Source: Nothopassalora personata
Lineage: Eukaryota > Ascomycota > Dothideomycetes > Mycosphaerellales > Mycosphaerellaceae
Assembly: GCA_033816765.1 (NCBI GenBank)
Contig: CM066293.1
Coordinates: forward strand, 930,001 to 994,000
Reading direction: 5' to 3'
DNA length: 64,000 nucleotides
The notes under the pieces are model-generated. The model had not been told where the DNA came from, did no database searches, and was given only the letters and a program-made list of their open reading frames with translations. Each line of letters begins with the position of its first letter. The first letter of the stretch is position 1. Of this stretch, positions 21,229 to 33,570 are shown in pieces. A program made the position numbers and the translations under genes.

Positions 21229-24110
21229 ATGGAATACCATAAAGGATTGGGCCTGCCAACGACTGAGCCGCCGCCGTATACATACTCGCACGCCTACAAG
21301 CATCGTCCAACGAGGCGACCCAGAGCATGGTATGCTGTAGCGGCTCCCTTGAGCATTGCTTTGGCAATCCTTATTACACTGGTGCATCTCTTCGGTTCAC
21401 CGCATTCGACAGCAAGCCCGGGACGTCGAGCAGCATTGACATATGGCCTGACCAGATGCTCTGAGCTAACAGCAAGATCAGAGACGCGACCTGACACCCA
21501 TCGAAGCAATCCGCGGTGGAACAGTGTCCATGGACAACAGAGAGCAATCGTACTTCGCAATGCCACGCTCTTCGACGGGGAAGTTTTTCTCTCCACCAGC
21601 GTAGACGTCCTACTTGGCCAGGGCGTCGTCAAGTCTGTCACTGCTACCAAAGACACAGCAGCATCTTTCCCAGCCGAATTCGAAGTCCTAGACCTGCATG
21701 GCCGCTATGTCACTCCAGGTCTCGTCGACATGCATTCCCATCACCTACTTTGGCCATTCCACTCCTTACCAGCAATACGAGATGTCAACGAGACGCCACT
21801 CTTAGGCCCACTGACTCCATTCGTCCGCTCTATCGACGGCTTCAAACCTTACGACCCGGCCATCGAAATCATCGCTGGCGGCGGAGTGACGTCTTCCCTG
21901 ATTCTGCCAGGTTCCGCAAACATCATGGGAGGCGAAGCATACGCGGTCAAGAACGCTTTCGTCAGCGGCAAGAATGGCGAGCCAGTGGTCGAAGAACTTC
22001 TTCTAGACTATGGCGTGCCTCAGCAAGAGCGACGACGCTACGCGAAGATGGCCTGTGGCGAGAATCCGAAGCATACGTATCTTCACACGAGGCTGGGAAA
22101 TTCCTGGCTGTTGCGGGAGCATTTCAGTAAGGCGAGGAACCTACTGCAGGAGCAAGACCGGTGGTGCCAGGCTGCTTCTGGCATATCTACAGACTCGTGG
22201 CTCTCGAGAGGGCGTGATATGCATGGGCTCGGTGACTTTCCCGAGGACATCAAGTACGAAGCGACCCTTGCGATTTTGCGAGGTCAGGTGAATGTCAATA
22301 TCCACTGCTACGAGCCCGAGGACTTCGATCGCATGTTAGCAGTCCTCCACGAGTTTGGCGTGCATCCTCGTGCTTTTCATCATGCTCTTGAAGCTTGGCA
22401 AGTCCCCGAGTTTTTGAAGCAACAAGAAAGGTAAGCTTCGTGATCAGCACTGAAGAACGTAGCTGATCTGCTCGTAGCAACATAACCATTGCCACCTTTG
22501 CAGAGAATGCATTCTTCAAAGCAGAAGCCTACAACGCCAACCTCCGAGCAGGCAAGATCTTGGTCGAGCACGATGTGCCAGTGGCATTCAAGTCAGACCA
22601 TACTGGTGAGGGTACCAACGCGCAGTACCTCTTGCACCAAGCTGCTATTGGACATTCGTTCGGCATGCCCGCACTGAAGGCGCTTCAAGCTGTAACCTCT
22701 GTTCCGGCTCGATCAATGCAGCAAGACCATCGTATTGGCTATGTCAGGTCTGGCTACGATGCAGATCTTGTGGTCTGGGACTCTCATCCGCTTAGTATTG
22801 GTGCCACGGCGGTCAAGGTGTTCATCGATGGCAAGGCGACTATGGACGCCTCCGGAAAAGGCCTGGAAGTATCAAAGACGACACTCGAGAGCTATCGAGA
22901 GCCTCAGATGAGGCCTGCAATCCCAGGGTTGGCGAAACAGCAACTCTGTACAGCGGTTGAGAAGCAAGGCACCAAGGTCGTCGTCACTGGCATCAACCAA
23001 GTGGATCTCCAGACGTACTCGCCGCCTGTCTTCGGGCATAACCTGACGTTAGTCGTAGAAGGTGGTACAGTCACCTGCCTGGGTAGCGCATCGTTGTGCA
23101 GCGATGCAGCAGTCGATGGCAATATCATCAGCCTGCAAGATGGCCACATCACGCCTGGCTTGATCGCCGTCAGCCAGACATTAGGAATTGTGGAAATCAC
23201 GGGCGAGCCATCCACAAGCGACGGTGTCATTGATCCAAAGGCTGACCCCACCAACGAAGACGCAATAGTGCATGCCAAGTATGGCATTCACCTCGAGGGC
23301 CGCGGTCTCGAAAGAGCCAGACTCGGTGGAGTGAGCAAAGCCGTAGCTGCTCCTGCACTGCGCAGTGGCCTTTTGCGGGGAGTCAGCGTAGGCTTCAGAA
23401 CGAGTGGCAAGAAGTCGATCCTCGACGGCGGCATCTTCCAGGACGATGTGGCGCTTCACTTCGAGCTTAGCCAGGCCTCGAAAGCTGCGGAATCTACTCT
23501 ATCAGGCGATGTGGCAAGGCTCCGCAGACTGTTATCTGATGCTGACAGGCACGACTCAGACAGTGCATACACTCAGGCGGCCAGAGGCAGGATTCCGGTC
23601 GTCGTCCATGTGGTCAACACGGACCTGATCCGTCAGCTGATATGGCTCAAGAAAGAATTATCGAGGGTCAACCTGGTCATCTTTGGTGGACACGGTGCTG
23701 CTTTAGTCGCCCCAGAGCTTGCTGCGGCCAATATCTCAGTGATACTGACCGGTCACAGGGGCGCCCCTGATACTTGGGAGAAGCGAGATGCTCTCAGTGG
23801 TCCACCACTGACTGCGAGCCCAGCTAAGATCCTCGCCGATGCTGGAGTGCTGTTTGCGCTTGCTATCCAGGGTGACTCGCATGTTCACAATCTCGCGAGC
23901 GAAGCTGGCTGGGCGGCGAAGTACGCGGAACTGGACAGGACTAAAGCATTGCGACTGGTGTCCGGCAACGTTGAGGCGATACTCGGCCTGGAAAGCACAA
24001 ACGACTTTGTGGTGTGGAATGGAGACCCGTTGCGTGGCGAAGGAAGTGTGGTATTAAGTGTAGAAGATGGTGGAAGGATTGCGAGTTGCTGGCCGGATGA
24101 AGCCCGGTGA
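21229..24110 (+). CDS. membrane-anchored amidohydrolase-family protein (944 aa, two exons)
   Basis: The exons are 21229-22430 and 22478-24110, with a 47-bp intron (GTAAGC...CGTAG) inside a continuous domain (KQQE-SNITIATFAENAF). A single N-terminal hydrophobic helix (about residues 34-57, after a basic RPTRRPR stretch) predicts a type II membrane anchor. The first half is a metal-dependent amidohydrolase of imidazolonepropionase type: RNATLFDGE, then VTPGLVDMHSHH with the metal-binding H-x-H, and AFKSDHTGEGTNAQ and ADLVVWDSHPL at its end. The second half repeats the layout (NLTLVVEGG, GHITPGLIAVSQ, DFVVWNGDPL) but lacks the H-x-H. The substrate is unknown; cyclic amides are typical of the family. 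Confidence 0.85.
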
Positions 24111-24396
24111 TCTCGAAGTGAAGTGGAGGTGAGTACAGCTGCAATCGAGTTTAGTATGTGCGAGCGACTTCCTTCAACCGCACTGGTTCACTTCGACGCT
24201 GGTGTACGTGGCGGCGACGCTTGGCTAACCGTGATTCGTTCGAGTTCGACCGCGGATCAAGTTGTGAAGCGTGGCCATGAGTACGTACACATATGGCACG
24301 AAGTGGCTGGAGTGCCACGATTCAAGCTTACAAGACTGAGCCAAGTAGAAGCCGTTCCGCGTGTGTTCGTCAGGATCGGACAATGGACTGACCTGC
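24111..24396. other. short convergent intergenic region
   Basis: This is 286 bp between the stop of the amidohydrolase gene (plus) and the stop of the hexosaminidase gene (minus). It must hold both 3' ends. No gene is seen. Confidence 0.4.
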
Positions 24397-26222
24397 TCAA
24401 GCCACTGGATACGCGCACTGCGTGCCATTCTGTGTGCAGAACGGCATCTGAATCGGCTCGGCATCGACACCACGAGCAACAAGACGCTCACGCATCTCTG
24501 CCAGACGTGGCGATGCCTCGACTTGAGAGCGGTTCTGACCTGATGCATCCTTGGCACCACTCCATAGCACCTCACCCGCGGCGCAGGCTCTTGGCCACAC
24601 CTGCGATGTTTTTAGCACGCCTCAAGACTTCAGATCAAGGATCAACTTACCCGATCGTCTAGATTCACAGAGTCGGTCTGCTCCGACCAAATGTGCACCT
24701 CTCCACCAAGCACAAGGTGCGTAGCATTCTCAGGAACACCCTGCAGAGGGTCGTAGCTGTACATGACGCGCCAATTGTGCAGTGGCGCGCAGTAATCGTT
24801 GAATGGCCAGAAGCCAGCCGCATTCTTTGGATAGAAGTCGAGCCACTGGCCCTTGCCGCAGTCCAGGTACCAGTAGTTGTAGTTTCCAGTAAGGGCTTGG
24901 TACCCCTTGGCCACGGTCTGAGCGACAGCCTCATCACTTTGCCATGTCTGTACGATGGTGTCCTTTGGCAGAGTCAAGTTCCACTCGAGAAGCATCTCCT
25001 CCCAGACCAATGGTTGAAGACCATACGACTCGAGTTGCTTCATGTTGCGATCCATGAACTTCTGCATGAGAGGTTGCAGTACGTCGGACGCGTTTGTCCC
25101 TACAGTATCGTCCAGGTTGTAGGCATTCTTATTGACCTCGTCACCTCCAAGATGAAAGTAGGTTGTGTCTGGCTTGATACGCGGCAGAAGATCGTCGAGT
25201 AGCTTCTCCAAGAAATCATACACGTCGGTGGAGTTCAGCTTGAGAGAACCACAGGGAGGTTCAGCGCAGTACGTGGTCCAGTCTGGCTGTCGGTTGAATG
25301 CAGTGATAAGGTCAGGGTGGCTGAACCAGATTGAAGAAGTGTGGCCAGGCATATCAATTTCCATAGCCACGGTGATGCCGAGGTTGTTGGCATAATCATA
25401 CACCGCCTGCACATCTTCGGAAGTGTATCGCTGGTCGTTGACATATACGCCCTTGTTTGCCAGCTCGGGCATAGAGGGGATCTCAAGAGGCCAGGACTGA
25501 GCATCGGTGATGTGCCAGTGCAGGCGATTGAACTTGTTGTATGCAAGGGCATCAAGAGTGCGGTAGATGTCGTCGAGTGTCTTGAAGGTGCGAGAAGTGT
25601 CCAAGTTGAGACCTCGCCACTTGAATTTTGGCGCATCAGTGATCGAGACAGGAGCCTTGTCGGTGTACACGCCACCATTCGAGTGCTTGTAGAATAGCTG
25701 TGTGAACGATGTCAATCCGTACAGCAAGCCGATCGAACCTGGCGCCTTGATCGTCACATCGCCGCCCTCAGTCACCTCCAGACTATACGATTCGTCCACG
25801 TCGGTGCCAGTGGCATTGTCGTTTGCGGTCTGCTCGAGGCTGATTGTTGTAACGGATGGTCCACCGGCCTTGGGCTCGAAGTTTGACAATCGAGGGCGCA
25901 GTTTCCAAGGCACAAAGTTCTTCTCACATAGGGTGTCGTAGGTCCGGTCTATGGCGCTGCTGATGATCTTGGGTAGATGCGCGCCAGAATCAGCGGTATC
26001 GCGTGCCTTGAGCTTCTGCTGTGACTGTTCCTCGGCCGTCAATATCTGTTTTGCCAACAGGCAGGAAGAGGCGCTCACATATGCAGGACCTTTGTAGTTG
26101 ACCTTCACCTGGTCCTTCTCGATCCAAAGGGTCTTGTCGCCATGTGTGTACTTTGCAGGTAGCGGCCAGATAGCGTGCGCCGTCGAAGCCAGAACCAAGA
26201 CTGAGGATAAGATTGACTTCAT
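24397..26222 (-). CDS. secreted beta-N-acetylhexosaminidase, GH20 (590 aa, two exons)
   Basis: It removes terminal GlcNAc (and GalNAc) from chitin oligomers and glycans outside the cell. Exon 1 is 26222-24651 and exon 2 is 24600-24397. The 50-bp intron (GTAAGT...CGCAG) joins NLDD-R to VWPRACAAGEVLWSG. A signal peptide (about residues 1-17) precedes IWPLPAKYTHG. The GH20b-like N-domain is followed by the catalytic barrel: FKWRGLNLDTSR (about 200-211), RLHWHITDAQSWP, DMPGHTSSIWF and the catalytic pair D361-E362 in HLGGDEV. Aromatic active-site blocks VWEEMLLEWN and IVQTWQSDE are present. The C-terminus has a Cys pair in PFCTQNGTQCAYPV. The length is normal for fungal enzymes. Confidence 0.95.
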
Positions 26223-27457
26223 GATGATGATGCTGAGAAAGCCCTATCCAAGCCTGGGAATTAACGGGAAACACAGCAGCAAGGGCGAGTGCGGCAACCC
26301 GTCAAGAAGTACCAATGTCAGGTCTGTTGTGTAAGTCGCTGCCTTTCAGCCTCTGTAACAGTGCAAGGATACGTTGGCGGGGGGGGGAAGAGAGACCTTG
26401 CTTGGTATGCAGGTAACCCTGCGATGATGGGCAACGGACGCAGCTTAGGAGCCGTTATTATTAGCAGCAAAGCATGGCTGGCTTCGCCTTGGCATAGCAT
26501 GGTTCTGGGTACTGTACTGTACTGTACTGTACTGTATCGTTCATCATGGGAGGGGCGATCGCTTGGACTGTACGCCATCTGGTCGATCATCGGTCTTGTC
26601 GCACAGTCACGGGTGACTTGCGGACGAGAGGTTTTTGCTGAGGTGCCGTTGGAAATGGAAAGCTTGCAGGGCAAGTTTTGAGTGGCGCTGGAGGGCCTTC
26701 ATGGGGAGGTTCAGCCAATTGCACTTAGATTCATGCACCTCCTTCCGACATGCCCATGTGAACCGAACCTTCCATATGACTCTGGCTGTGTCGTATATGT
26801 GTATTACAAATAGCCATCTTACGATCTTGACCTTCGGGACCGTCATCAAACTCTTCAACAATCTTCTTGTTTAGCGCTAAATCTCTTAAGCAAATATTAA
26901 GTGACTTCTGTTAGTTCTAATGTACGACAGATTGTTAAGCGAGCGTCCCGCGTCGAATATTGCTTAGAAAGTAGTCACAACAAGTTGACTAAGCACATAC
27001 TGGTACAACTACATAGGCTACGAGGAGAACTACGTGAGATGACATCGGGTATCGGCGCTCGAACAGCACCACGACCGGGCTGGTGGGAGCCCTGCCCGCC
27101 GTCACGGAACACAAAAGAGGATCCAATGCGTCACGACGTGCCAAGCCAGGTGTTCGTAGCAGTAATACAGAGCGGGTCTCAAAGCAGGGAAGTGCCATTG
27201 AAGAGTGCCGAGGAGAGCACAGAAGCAACGACCTCGCAGTGCTGTGAGAGACACAATCGCCTTGCATGTCTCAGCCTGTAGGACCAGGAATCGCCTTGAG
27301 CATCTGTAACACATCACGGCGTATGGATCGACTCGTCCATCGAATGCCGGAGCGCAAACAGCGCCATTGTTTGCTAACGAGAGCCGATCTCTCCGGGTCT
27401 CTTATCACTCTGCCCGCTTTTTCCTCCCTGTAATGAGGTCAATCACGACCGAGAGCT
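26223..27457. other. intergenic region upstream of the GH20 gene, with simple repeats
   Basis: It holds the promoter of the hexosaminidase gene and the 3' flank of the GH43 gene. A run of nine G lies near 26383. A pentanucleotide repeat (ACTGT)5 occupies about 26511-26535. A mildly TA-rich patch at 26875-26960 looks weakly RIP-affected. No gene is supported. Confidence 0.4.
26509..26536. repeat. (ACTGT)n microsatellite
   Basis: Five tandem copies of the pentamer ACTGT, preceded by GT and followed by AT, seen directly in the sequence. Confidence 0.9.
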
Positions 27458-29025
27458 TCAGAAGAGCTTCATGCTCGCATTCTGTCCACTTGGCGCTTCA
27501 TAGGGTCCGTAACCAGGTCTCGGGAACTTTGGAGTGCCATCATTGTTCCAAGTGAACTATCAAACTGGTCAGTACATGATTCGGATTGCCATGGTTGTAG
27601 GAGAGAGGTAAGGTCACACCATTGCTCAAGAAAGTTCTTCAAGACTTACCTTCTGCGTCCTTATATTCCGCGCACTCCACCCAGAGAACGGATTCTCCAT
27701 ACCATGATACACGATCCAGTCCTCCGTGCCATCAGGACTGGTCGTGAAACTAGCATGACCAACACCATAAGCCTACCAAGAGAAGTATGTCAGCTGTGGT
27801 TGAGAGCCGCGCAAGCTCGCATGTGGCGAAGCGAGAATCTGCAAAACGCTACCGGTGATTAGGACCCACCTGCTCCAAAGCATTCTGATAGAAAACACAG
27901 CCCTCATTGTTCTTCCTCCAATCTTGCACATTCATCGGATCATCCCCTGGCCAAACAGAAGGACGTTAGCCATACTCGAACACCATGCAGGATCGTCTCA
28001 GCACCTATTGCTGGCACGTCTTCGACAATCCATGCCTTCTGCTCTTTGCACTTACCGACCAGCTCCAACTGCCCAAGACAATAATTCCTGTTATCACTCC
28101 TCGCAGCCGAATAAATCACAAACGTCTGTCCCGTCTTGCGATTCGTCAACTGCTGCGGGCCCTCATTACTACTCATCCTCACATTCTCCGTCCGTCCATA
28201 CGGTGTCTTCTCCCACGGATTCGTCGGAACAGACAGAATCTGCCTTTCCGTCACATTCGAAGAAACCGTGTAAGGGTTCGACATCTTGGTAATGCAGAGA
28301 TTCGCTGGCCAGGACACGTAGGCGGAGTACCAGCAGGAGTAGATGTGGTAGAGACCGGTGGAGTGGCGGAAGTAGGTCCCGTCTATGGCGAATTGGTCGA
28401 ATGTGTTGAGCTGGGATTTAAGGGTGTAGGTGCTGGTCCAGGGGTCGTGGGAGGAGCCTTCGAGGACGTACATGCGGTGGTTTACGGCGGGGCAGTCGAA
28501 TGTGCCTAGAGGGGAGTGTCAGAGAATGCGCTTCTGCGCAAGATGGCTGACTGCCAAGGGGCTCGTATTGTGAGACGTTTGTCCGAGCGCTTATTAGCAT
28601 TCACTTACATAGCATGTCGATTTCTCGAGGGGGCACGTCGTTGTTTGGGTCGGCAGTGAAGATGATGTACCACTTGTCATTGATGTTGTGTAGTTCTGGT
28701 GCCCAGAGATCTGAGGAGTAATTCTGGCCTGGCTGCAGGTTTTTTAGCTCGTGATCTTACGGTTAGCATTGGGGAATCATACTGGAGGCAAGAACGCTGC
28801 CTTGGACTCCGCATCGGACCAATCTGTAAGAGTTTGACTACGCCATAACGTGATATTGTGTGCCGTGGTGTAGATCATGTAGTAGTAGTTCTCATAGCGG
28901 ATGACCCAAGGGTCTGCCCCTGTTGGCACGATTGGGTTCGTGTAAGTGTTCGTGCCATTGGACTGTGCTGCTGCCGTAGCTAGAAGTACGCTGGCGATTG
29001 AGGTAAAAAGGATGGAGAGCTTCAT
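27458..29025 (-). CDS. secreted glycoside hydrolase family 43 (371 aa, six exons)
   Basis: The exons are 29025-28783, 28732-28609, 28505-28056, 27946-27870, 27772-27650 and 27556-27458. The five GT-AG introns (50-109 bp) all preserve frame. It is probably an arabinan- or xylan-side-chain hydrolase. A signal peptide (about residues 1-20) is followed by YTNPIVPTGADPWVIR, whose Asp is the usual general base of GH43. DLWAPELHNINDKWYIIF follows. Next come AIDGTYF, with the Asp pKa-modulator position, and RTENVRMSSNEGPQ, with the probable acid Glu. The ending includes SFTTSPDGTEDWIVYHG and FPRPGYGPYEAPSG, typical of single-domain fungal GH43. The exact subfamily and linkage cannot be told by eye. 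Confidence 0.88.
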
Positions 29026-29507
29026 GGTAGCCTACAGCGGGTGCTGTAAGACGGTCGTGAGAGAGTCGGAGTGTCAAAGAACCTAGTTACAGAGTTACAC
29101 ACATCTGGCGACGAAAGCCACCCAGCAGCATGTTGTGCTCTTGTTGATCGAGAGGATCGAAGAATGACGCTGAATGGAGACAAGATGCGGAGAGTTGTGT
29201 GGGAGGGCCCGCCGTAGTCAATGCGGAGTACCCGATTAGATCACACGTCTCCTGTGGTCGAAGACCTTGCCCGAAAGTACCGCCTCGATCGGGTAGGCAG
29301 TCGACACTCGCCAATATCACTGCGTTCCATGCTCTCCAAGGGCATGGGGGCCTTGCGAATTGAAGTGAGAATACGATGTTTGAATTGGACATGCAATCCT
29401 TCGGCTTCGGCACGCGTGCCATTGGCCGGCCAAATGGTTTCCCCGCGGATTCGCGCTCGAATGGTTGGCTTACCCGGCTCACTTGCTTGTAATGTGAGTG
29501 CACTACG
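29026..29507. other. intergenic between MFS permease and GH43 genes
   Basis: About 480 bp holding the promoter of the GH43 gene and the 3' end of the permease gene, which are in tandem on the minus strand. No gene is seen. Confidence 0.4.
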
Positions 29508-31261
29508 CTATACAGTGTAGATGAACTCTGGATTCTCTCTATCAGTGAGGTCCAACCACTCTTGATTCTCAAGCTTCACATATCCAGGCTGAGCTCGAAT
29601 CTTGGCTTTCTTCGCGTTCTGGGCCCGACACCATACGTAGATGAAGACCATGATGCACAAGGACACGCACCAGCAGACAATGATGGTGATCTCGGCCGGG
29701 ACATAGCGTGGTGCATCCTTGGGTCGAAAGGTCTGCGGACCACTGTAGTTCTGGTTAGCACGGACGCGATGTATCTTGAAGAAGCCCGACCTACATGATG
29801 TTGCCAACACAGTATGCGATCAAATACATCGCAGCCACAGTGGTCTTCTTCGTGTACCCAGCGACGTTCGTTGAGATCAGGGAAAGGAAACACACAAACG
29901 GTGTGGCACTGGCCTGAGTGAGGTAGTATCCAGCTAATCGTCCGTTGTTGTTCTGCAGCGGCAGAGCAACGATCAAGACCATCCCAATGATTGCAAGAAT
30001 CAATCCATGCGAGGATAGCAAAATCCGGTTGTGCAGCTTGTCACCGAAGTAGCCGGCGAACAGTAGGGTCACGATCTCAACAGCACCGCCAGGGGTGCCG
30101 TACAACAGAGACTGCTTCTCCGTGTAGCCAAAAGACGTAATGAGCTGAGAGAAGAAGTTTGTGATACCGCCTAGAGAAGTCAGCGTTTATGTGCGATCGC
30201 CAGGCAAGCACCAGACTGACCATTTGGAACATCAGCGACCAGTGCATATGCAGTGAACGCCCATGCCATTGGGTCGAGTAGAGCTTCTTTCATCTGGTAC
30301 CTGTAGACGTGTGTTAGTGAATGTTCTATACCATGTACTCATTCGCGTCTGACCATTTGAAGTGCTTGTTACCAACACCTTGCTGATTGATCCGGATACG
30401 TTCCAGAGCCAACACCCGATCTTCCTTGCTCAACCAGCGAGTATTCAGCTGGTTGTCAGGCACCGTGAACAGAAAGACGATACCAACCGCAGAAGTGACG
30501 AGACCTGTTGCCAGAAACAGGATTTGCCAACCGGTCAGGGAGCCAGGATGCTTCTCGGTCCCCACAGCGATACCATAAGCTACCAAGCCTCCTACGATTT
30601 GTGCAACGCCGTTGAAAGAGAACCAGATACCGACTCGAAGGCCTTGCTCGGCCTTGGTGTACCATTGACTTGTGATGAAGGCGAAACCAGGTGTGACCGC
30701 GGATTCAGTCAAACCTAGCAGGAAGCGTATCGCCACAGCACCGCTGAAATCCTTGACGGCAGCAAAGCACGCAAGTACCACACCCCAGAGAACAATGCAT
30801 GTCGCGCTGTACTTTCCCAGAGGTAGTCGTTGTAGGAGACGGTTGGTCGGGTACTCCCATGCCAGATAACCAAAGTAGAACATGGACCCAAGCCATTGGT
30901 AGTCATCTCCTGTCAGGTTGATGTCGCGTCTGAGTCCCATGATTGATGCATACGAGATTGTTGTCTTGTCCAGGAATTGGAGGCCGTAGATGACGCACAT
31001 GATGGGCATGAGGTTCAAATCGATGCGATGGAGGAGACGCTTGTTGGTGGCGGCGTCGATTTCTATGACTTCTCCATGTTGGCCTTCAAAGGCTTTCATC
31101 GCCTCGTCGGCATCGTGCGAGTGCTTGAGGATGACATCTGGCACGGACCCAGCTCTGATGGCGTCAGCCAGTGGCTCGGAGATCTTCTTCTCGTCGTTAG
31201 GATCAATGTAATGGCCATGTTTTTCTGTAGACGTCCTGTCATGGTCAAGGTCATCGGCCAT
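29508..31261 (-). CDS. MFS permease, anion:cation symporter (Dal5-like) family (537 aa, four exons)
   Basis: The exons are 31261-30339, 30300-30221, 30170-29795 and 29742-29508. The introns are 38, 50 and 52 bp. The 38-bp first intron is short but is the choice that restores SDANE-YQMKEALLDPMAW. It is a plasma-membrane importer of small organic anions such as allantoate or vitamins. After a cytosolic N-terminus come RRIDLNLMPIMC-like helix 1 (LLHRIDLNLMPIM), FLDKTTISYASIMGLRRD, YLAWEYPTNRLLQRLPLGKY, and RFLLGLTESAVTPGF with QWYTKAEQGLRVGIWFSFNG. All are hallmarks of the ACS branch. The start was chosen at MADDLDHD because the upstream codons lack an ATG. The substrate is not predictable. Confidence 0.88.
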
Positions 31262-32074
31262 GATGAATGCGTATTTAACCAGGAATCGCAAAAGTCGAGA
31301 AAGAAGAAGGCAACGAACCTGCTCCTTGTGCTGCTATATAGATGTGTGGCACAACCTGCCCTCTATCGGACCAATGCAGCGGCGAATCGTAGATGGGCCT
31401 TGCAGCAGCACAGTGTCTTTTAGCCGCCATTGCAGCGTATCATGACTCTCTTCGCGTGGCCTCCGCATATTCAGCAGTTCAAGCGTGACGTCTACAGTAA
31501 AGCGAGGATCCTTGCTGCGGCGGGACATATAGGCGAAGTCTTGCCCATGCTCGGAAGGAGCTTGTCCATGTTTGAAGGGTCCTTCGCCGGAAGGTTGAGG
31601 CGGCTTTGCGACCTTCGGCCAGCAGATGCGACTTGGCGGCGGTGATGGACATGTTGGAGGAGGACAATGTGCTTCTCATGAAAAATGGCCGACCAGCTGA
31701 CACATACAAATACATCTTGCCAACCCGCGCGATGCTATCACCGACGACTGCCATGCCCCGCGCCACGAGCCTCATGATCTCAGGCACGAAGAAAGAGCAG
31801 GGGCCAGATCAGGAACGACCTCGACTAGTTTGCCAGGAGGAGGCCACGAAGGACAAGTAGACCATCAGCAGCAGGATACGTGATGCATCACGTCAGTGCA
31901 TCAAAGACATGTGAGACCGGGCAACGCAGTACTATGGCAGTGGATGATGCATTTCACCTTGTTCGCCATGTGTAGGTGTGACGGGGACAAGGCCTACGCA
32001 GCCGCTCAGCAGATGTAATGCGGACTCGATCAATCTCTGCCTGCGAGGGACGTTATCTGCGTAAAACGCATAGG
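31262..32074. other. intergenic, upstream of the MFS permease
   Basis: About 810 bp. Short ORFs only; it presumably carries the permease promoter. I recognise nothing else. Confidence 0.35.
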
Positions 32075-32629
32075 CGCATCGCTCAGTCCTGGTGATGCTC
32101 ACTCAACAAGCTGTCCAACCTCGTTGCCGGCATGGACTGGATCGCAAACGATGTCCGCTATAAAGGCCGCGTCGGACGCGCCGATCGTCGTGAAGGCGAT
32201 ACTGGTTTCCTCGACGAAGCAACCGCAGCTCTTGCTGACATTGGCATCTTCGTTGCTGTCGCTTCTGGTAATGCCAACGCCGACGCTGATTTCTTCTCAC
32301 CTGCTCGTGTCCCGCAGGTCTGCACGGTCGGCGCTACAGACCGCGACGATCGCCGAGGTGACTTTTCGAACTGGGGCCCGCTTGTTGATGTTCTGGCTCC
32401 TGGTGTCGATGTCACTTCTGCTTGGATTGGGTCGACTACTGCTACAAGGACTATTACTGGTACCTCGATGGCTTGCCCTCATGTTGCGGGTGTGGGTGCG
32501 TATTTGTTAGCTCTTGAGGGGAGCAGGAATGGTGTGCAGCTTTGCAGTCGGATTCAGGAGCTGAGTACGAAGAATGCTATATCCAACCTGCGAGGGGAGC
32601 AGAATCGGTTGCTGTACAATGGTGTGTAA
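32075..32629 (+). pseudogene. subtilisin-like protease (S8, proteinase K type), C-terminal fragment
   Basis: The fragment encodes the C-terminal half of a secreted alkaline serine protease. SNLVAGMDWIANDV lies near 32110 and FVAVASGNANADADFFSPA near 32250. VCTVGATDRDD, FSNWGPLVDVLAPG, the catalytic-Ser block GTSMACPHVAG and the family ending ELSTKNAISNL...YNGV follow. The Asp and His parts of the triad and the propeptide are not found upstream. The usual VVNMSLGG strand is also missing: between RVGRA and DTGFLDEA only an out-of-frame remnant is left. I conclude it is a truncated, inactive remnant. An intact gene with distant upstream exons is unlikely. Confidence 0.75.
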
Positions 32630-32679
32630 GGAAGCCTGCCAGGCGGACCTTATGGCCAGTCTGGGAGAACGCAGTTCCA

Positions 32680-33570
32680 GCTCTATTCCTTCTCGTCAAA
32701 GTCGTCGAATGGCCAATACTTCTCTACCTCCTCACGCTGCTGTCGTCTTCAGCGTCCTCGAGTGCTTGCGCTTTCATCCGTGCAGACTCGGCCTTCACCT
32801 GCTCATAGCGGTCTGTCGAGACCCAACCCTCACTTCCAACCCCGATAGCATTCCGCACAGTTTTCAACCGAATCTCCACCTCTTCTTGCTTGAGTGCTCC
32901 CTGCAAGACCTTTTCGGTAACTTCCTCTTTGAAGTTGAGCGGGCAAGGAGGAGGTGAGCCATCCTGCGTGTCCATCATTTCCGATCACTTCTGTTGCAAG
33001 CAGATCAGATCCGCTTTTAGAGGTATGCTATCCCTTCCCATGGTGCCGAAGCATGCGCGTATATCTTGCATCGAAAAAGCCCACCTTCATGCATCAAAAG
33101 CATCGGAATGGCGTTTGTTCTTCGTGGCGTTGGCAGCGGCGTAGTAGAAATGAACGCGTCGTCTGCGATACTGCTCAAACTCATGCTGTTGACAGTTGAC
33201 CATCGTCGTCCATCTCCTCGAGCTCTGCTGACAGCTGTGGTTTGATGTAATCTCGAAGGCCCGGTTGAAACCGCAGTCTGCTTGTTTCCTGAAAGATTTG
33301 AACAATCTAAAGGACTTCGTCCGACCGCTCGTTATCCAGCTTATAAAAGCGCTGGTATGTTGAAAGTGAGACTTCTTTCGCGTAAACGTATGGGTTCTTT
33401 GTTATCTGCAATACGTCAGTGATCGCAAAGAGAGATCGAGAACGCTGTCAGGTACTTACAGCCATCTTCCGCATGTATAATGGTAGGCTTCGGTAACTTC
33501 CGACGCCTTCGACGGCATTTGCCTGCTAACGGAGGTGGAGCGAAATGGGGTCAAGCGACAGTGCATGTTT
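32680..33570 (-). pseudogene. unidentified degenerate gene with intron remnant
   Basis: Minus-strand coding-like pieces appear in order. PKPTIIHAEDG (near 33480) is followed by an apparent intron (GTAAGT...TTGCAG, 33475-33423) and then ITKNPYVYAKEVSLSTYQRFYKLDNE. RDYIKPQLSAELEEMDDDGQLS lies near 33220, and MMDTQDGSPPP...LKQEEVEIRLKTVRNAIG starts at 32978. The end EEVEKYWPFDDFDEKE is reached only after a frameshift near 32730. Stops and frame changes separate the pieces. I do not recognise the family, though the charged Glu/Lys-rich C-terminus is clearly protein-like. Confidence 0.45.
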
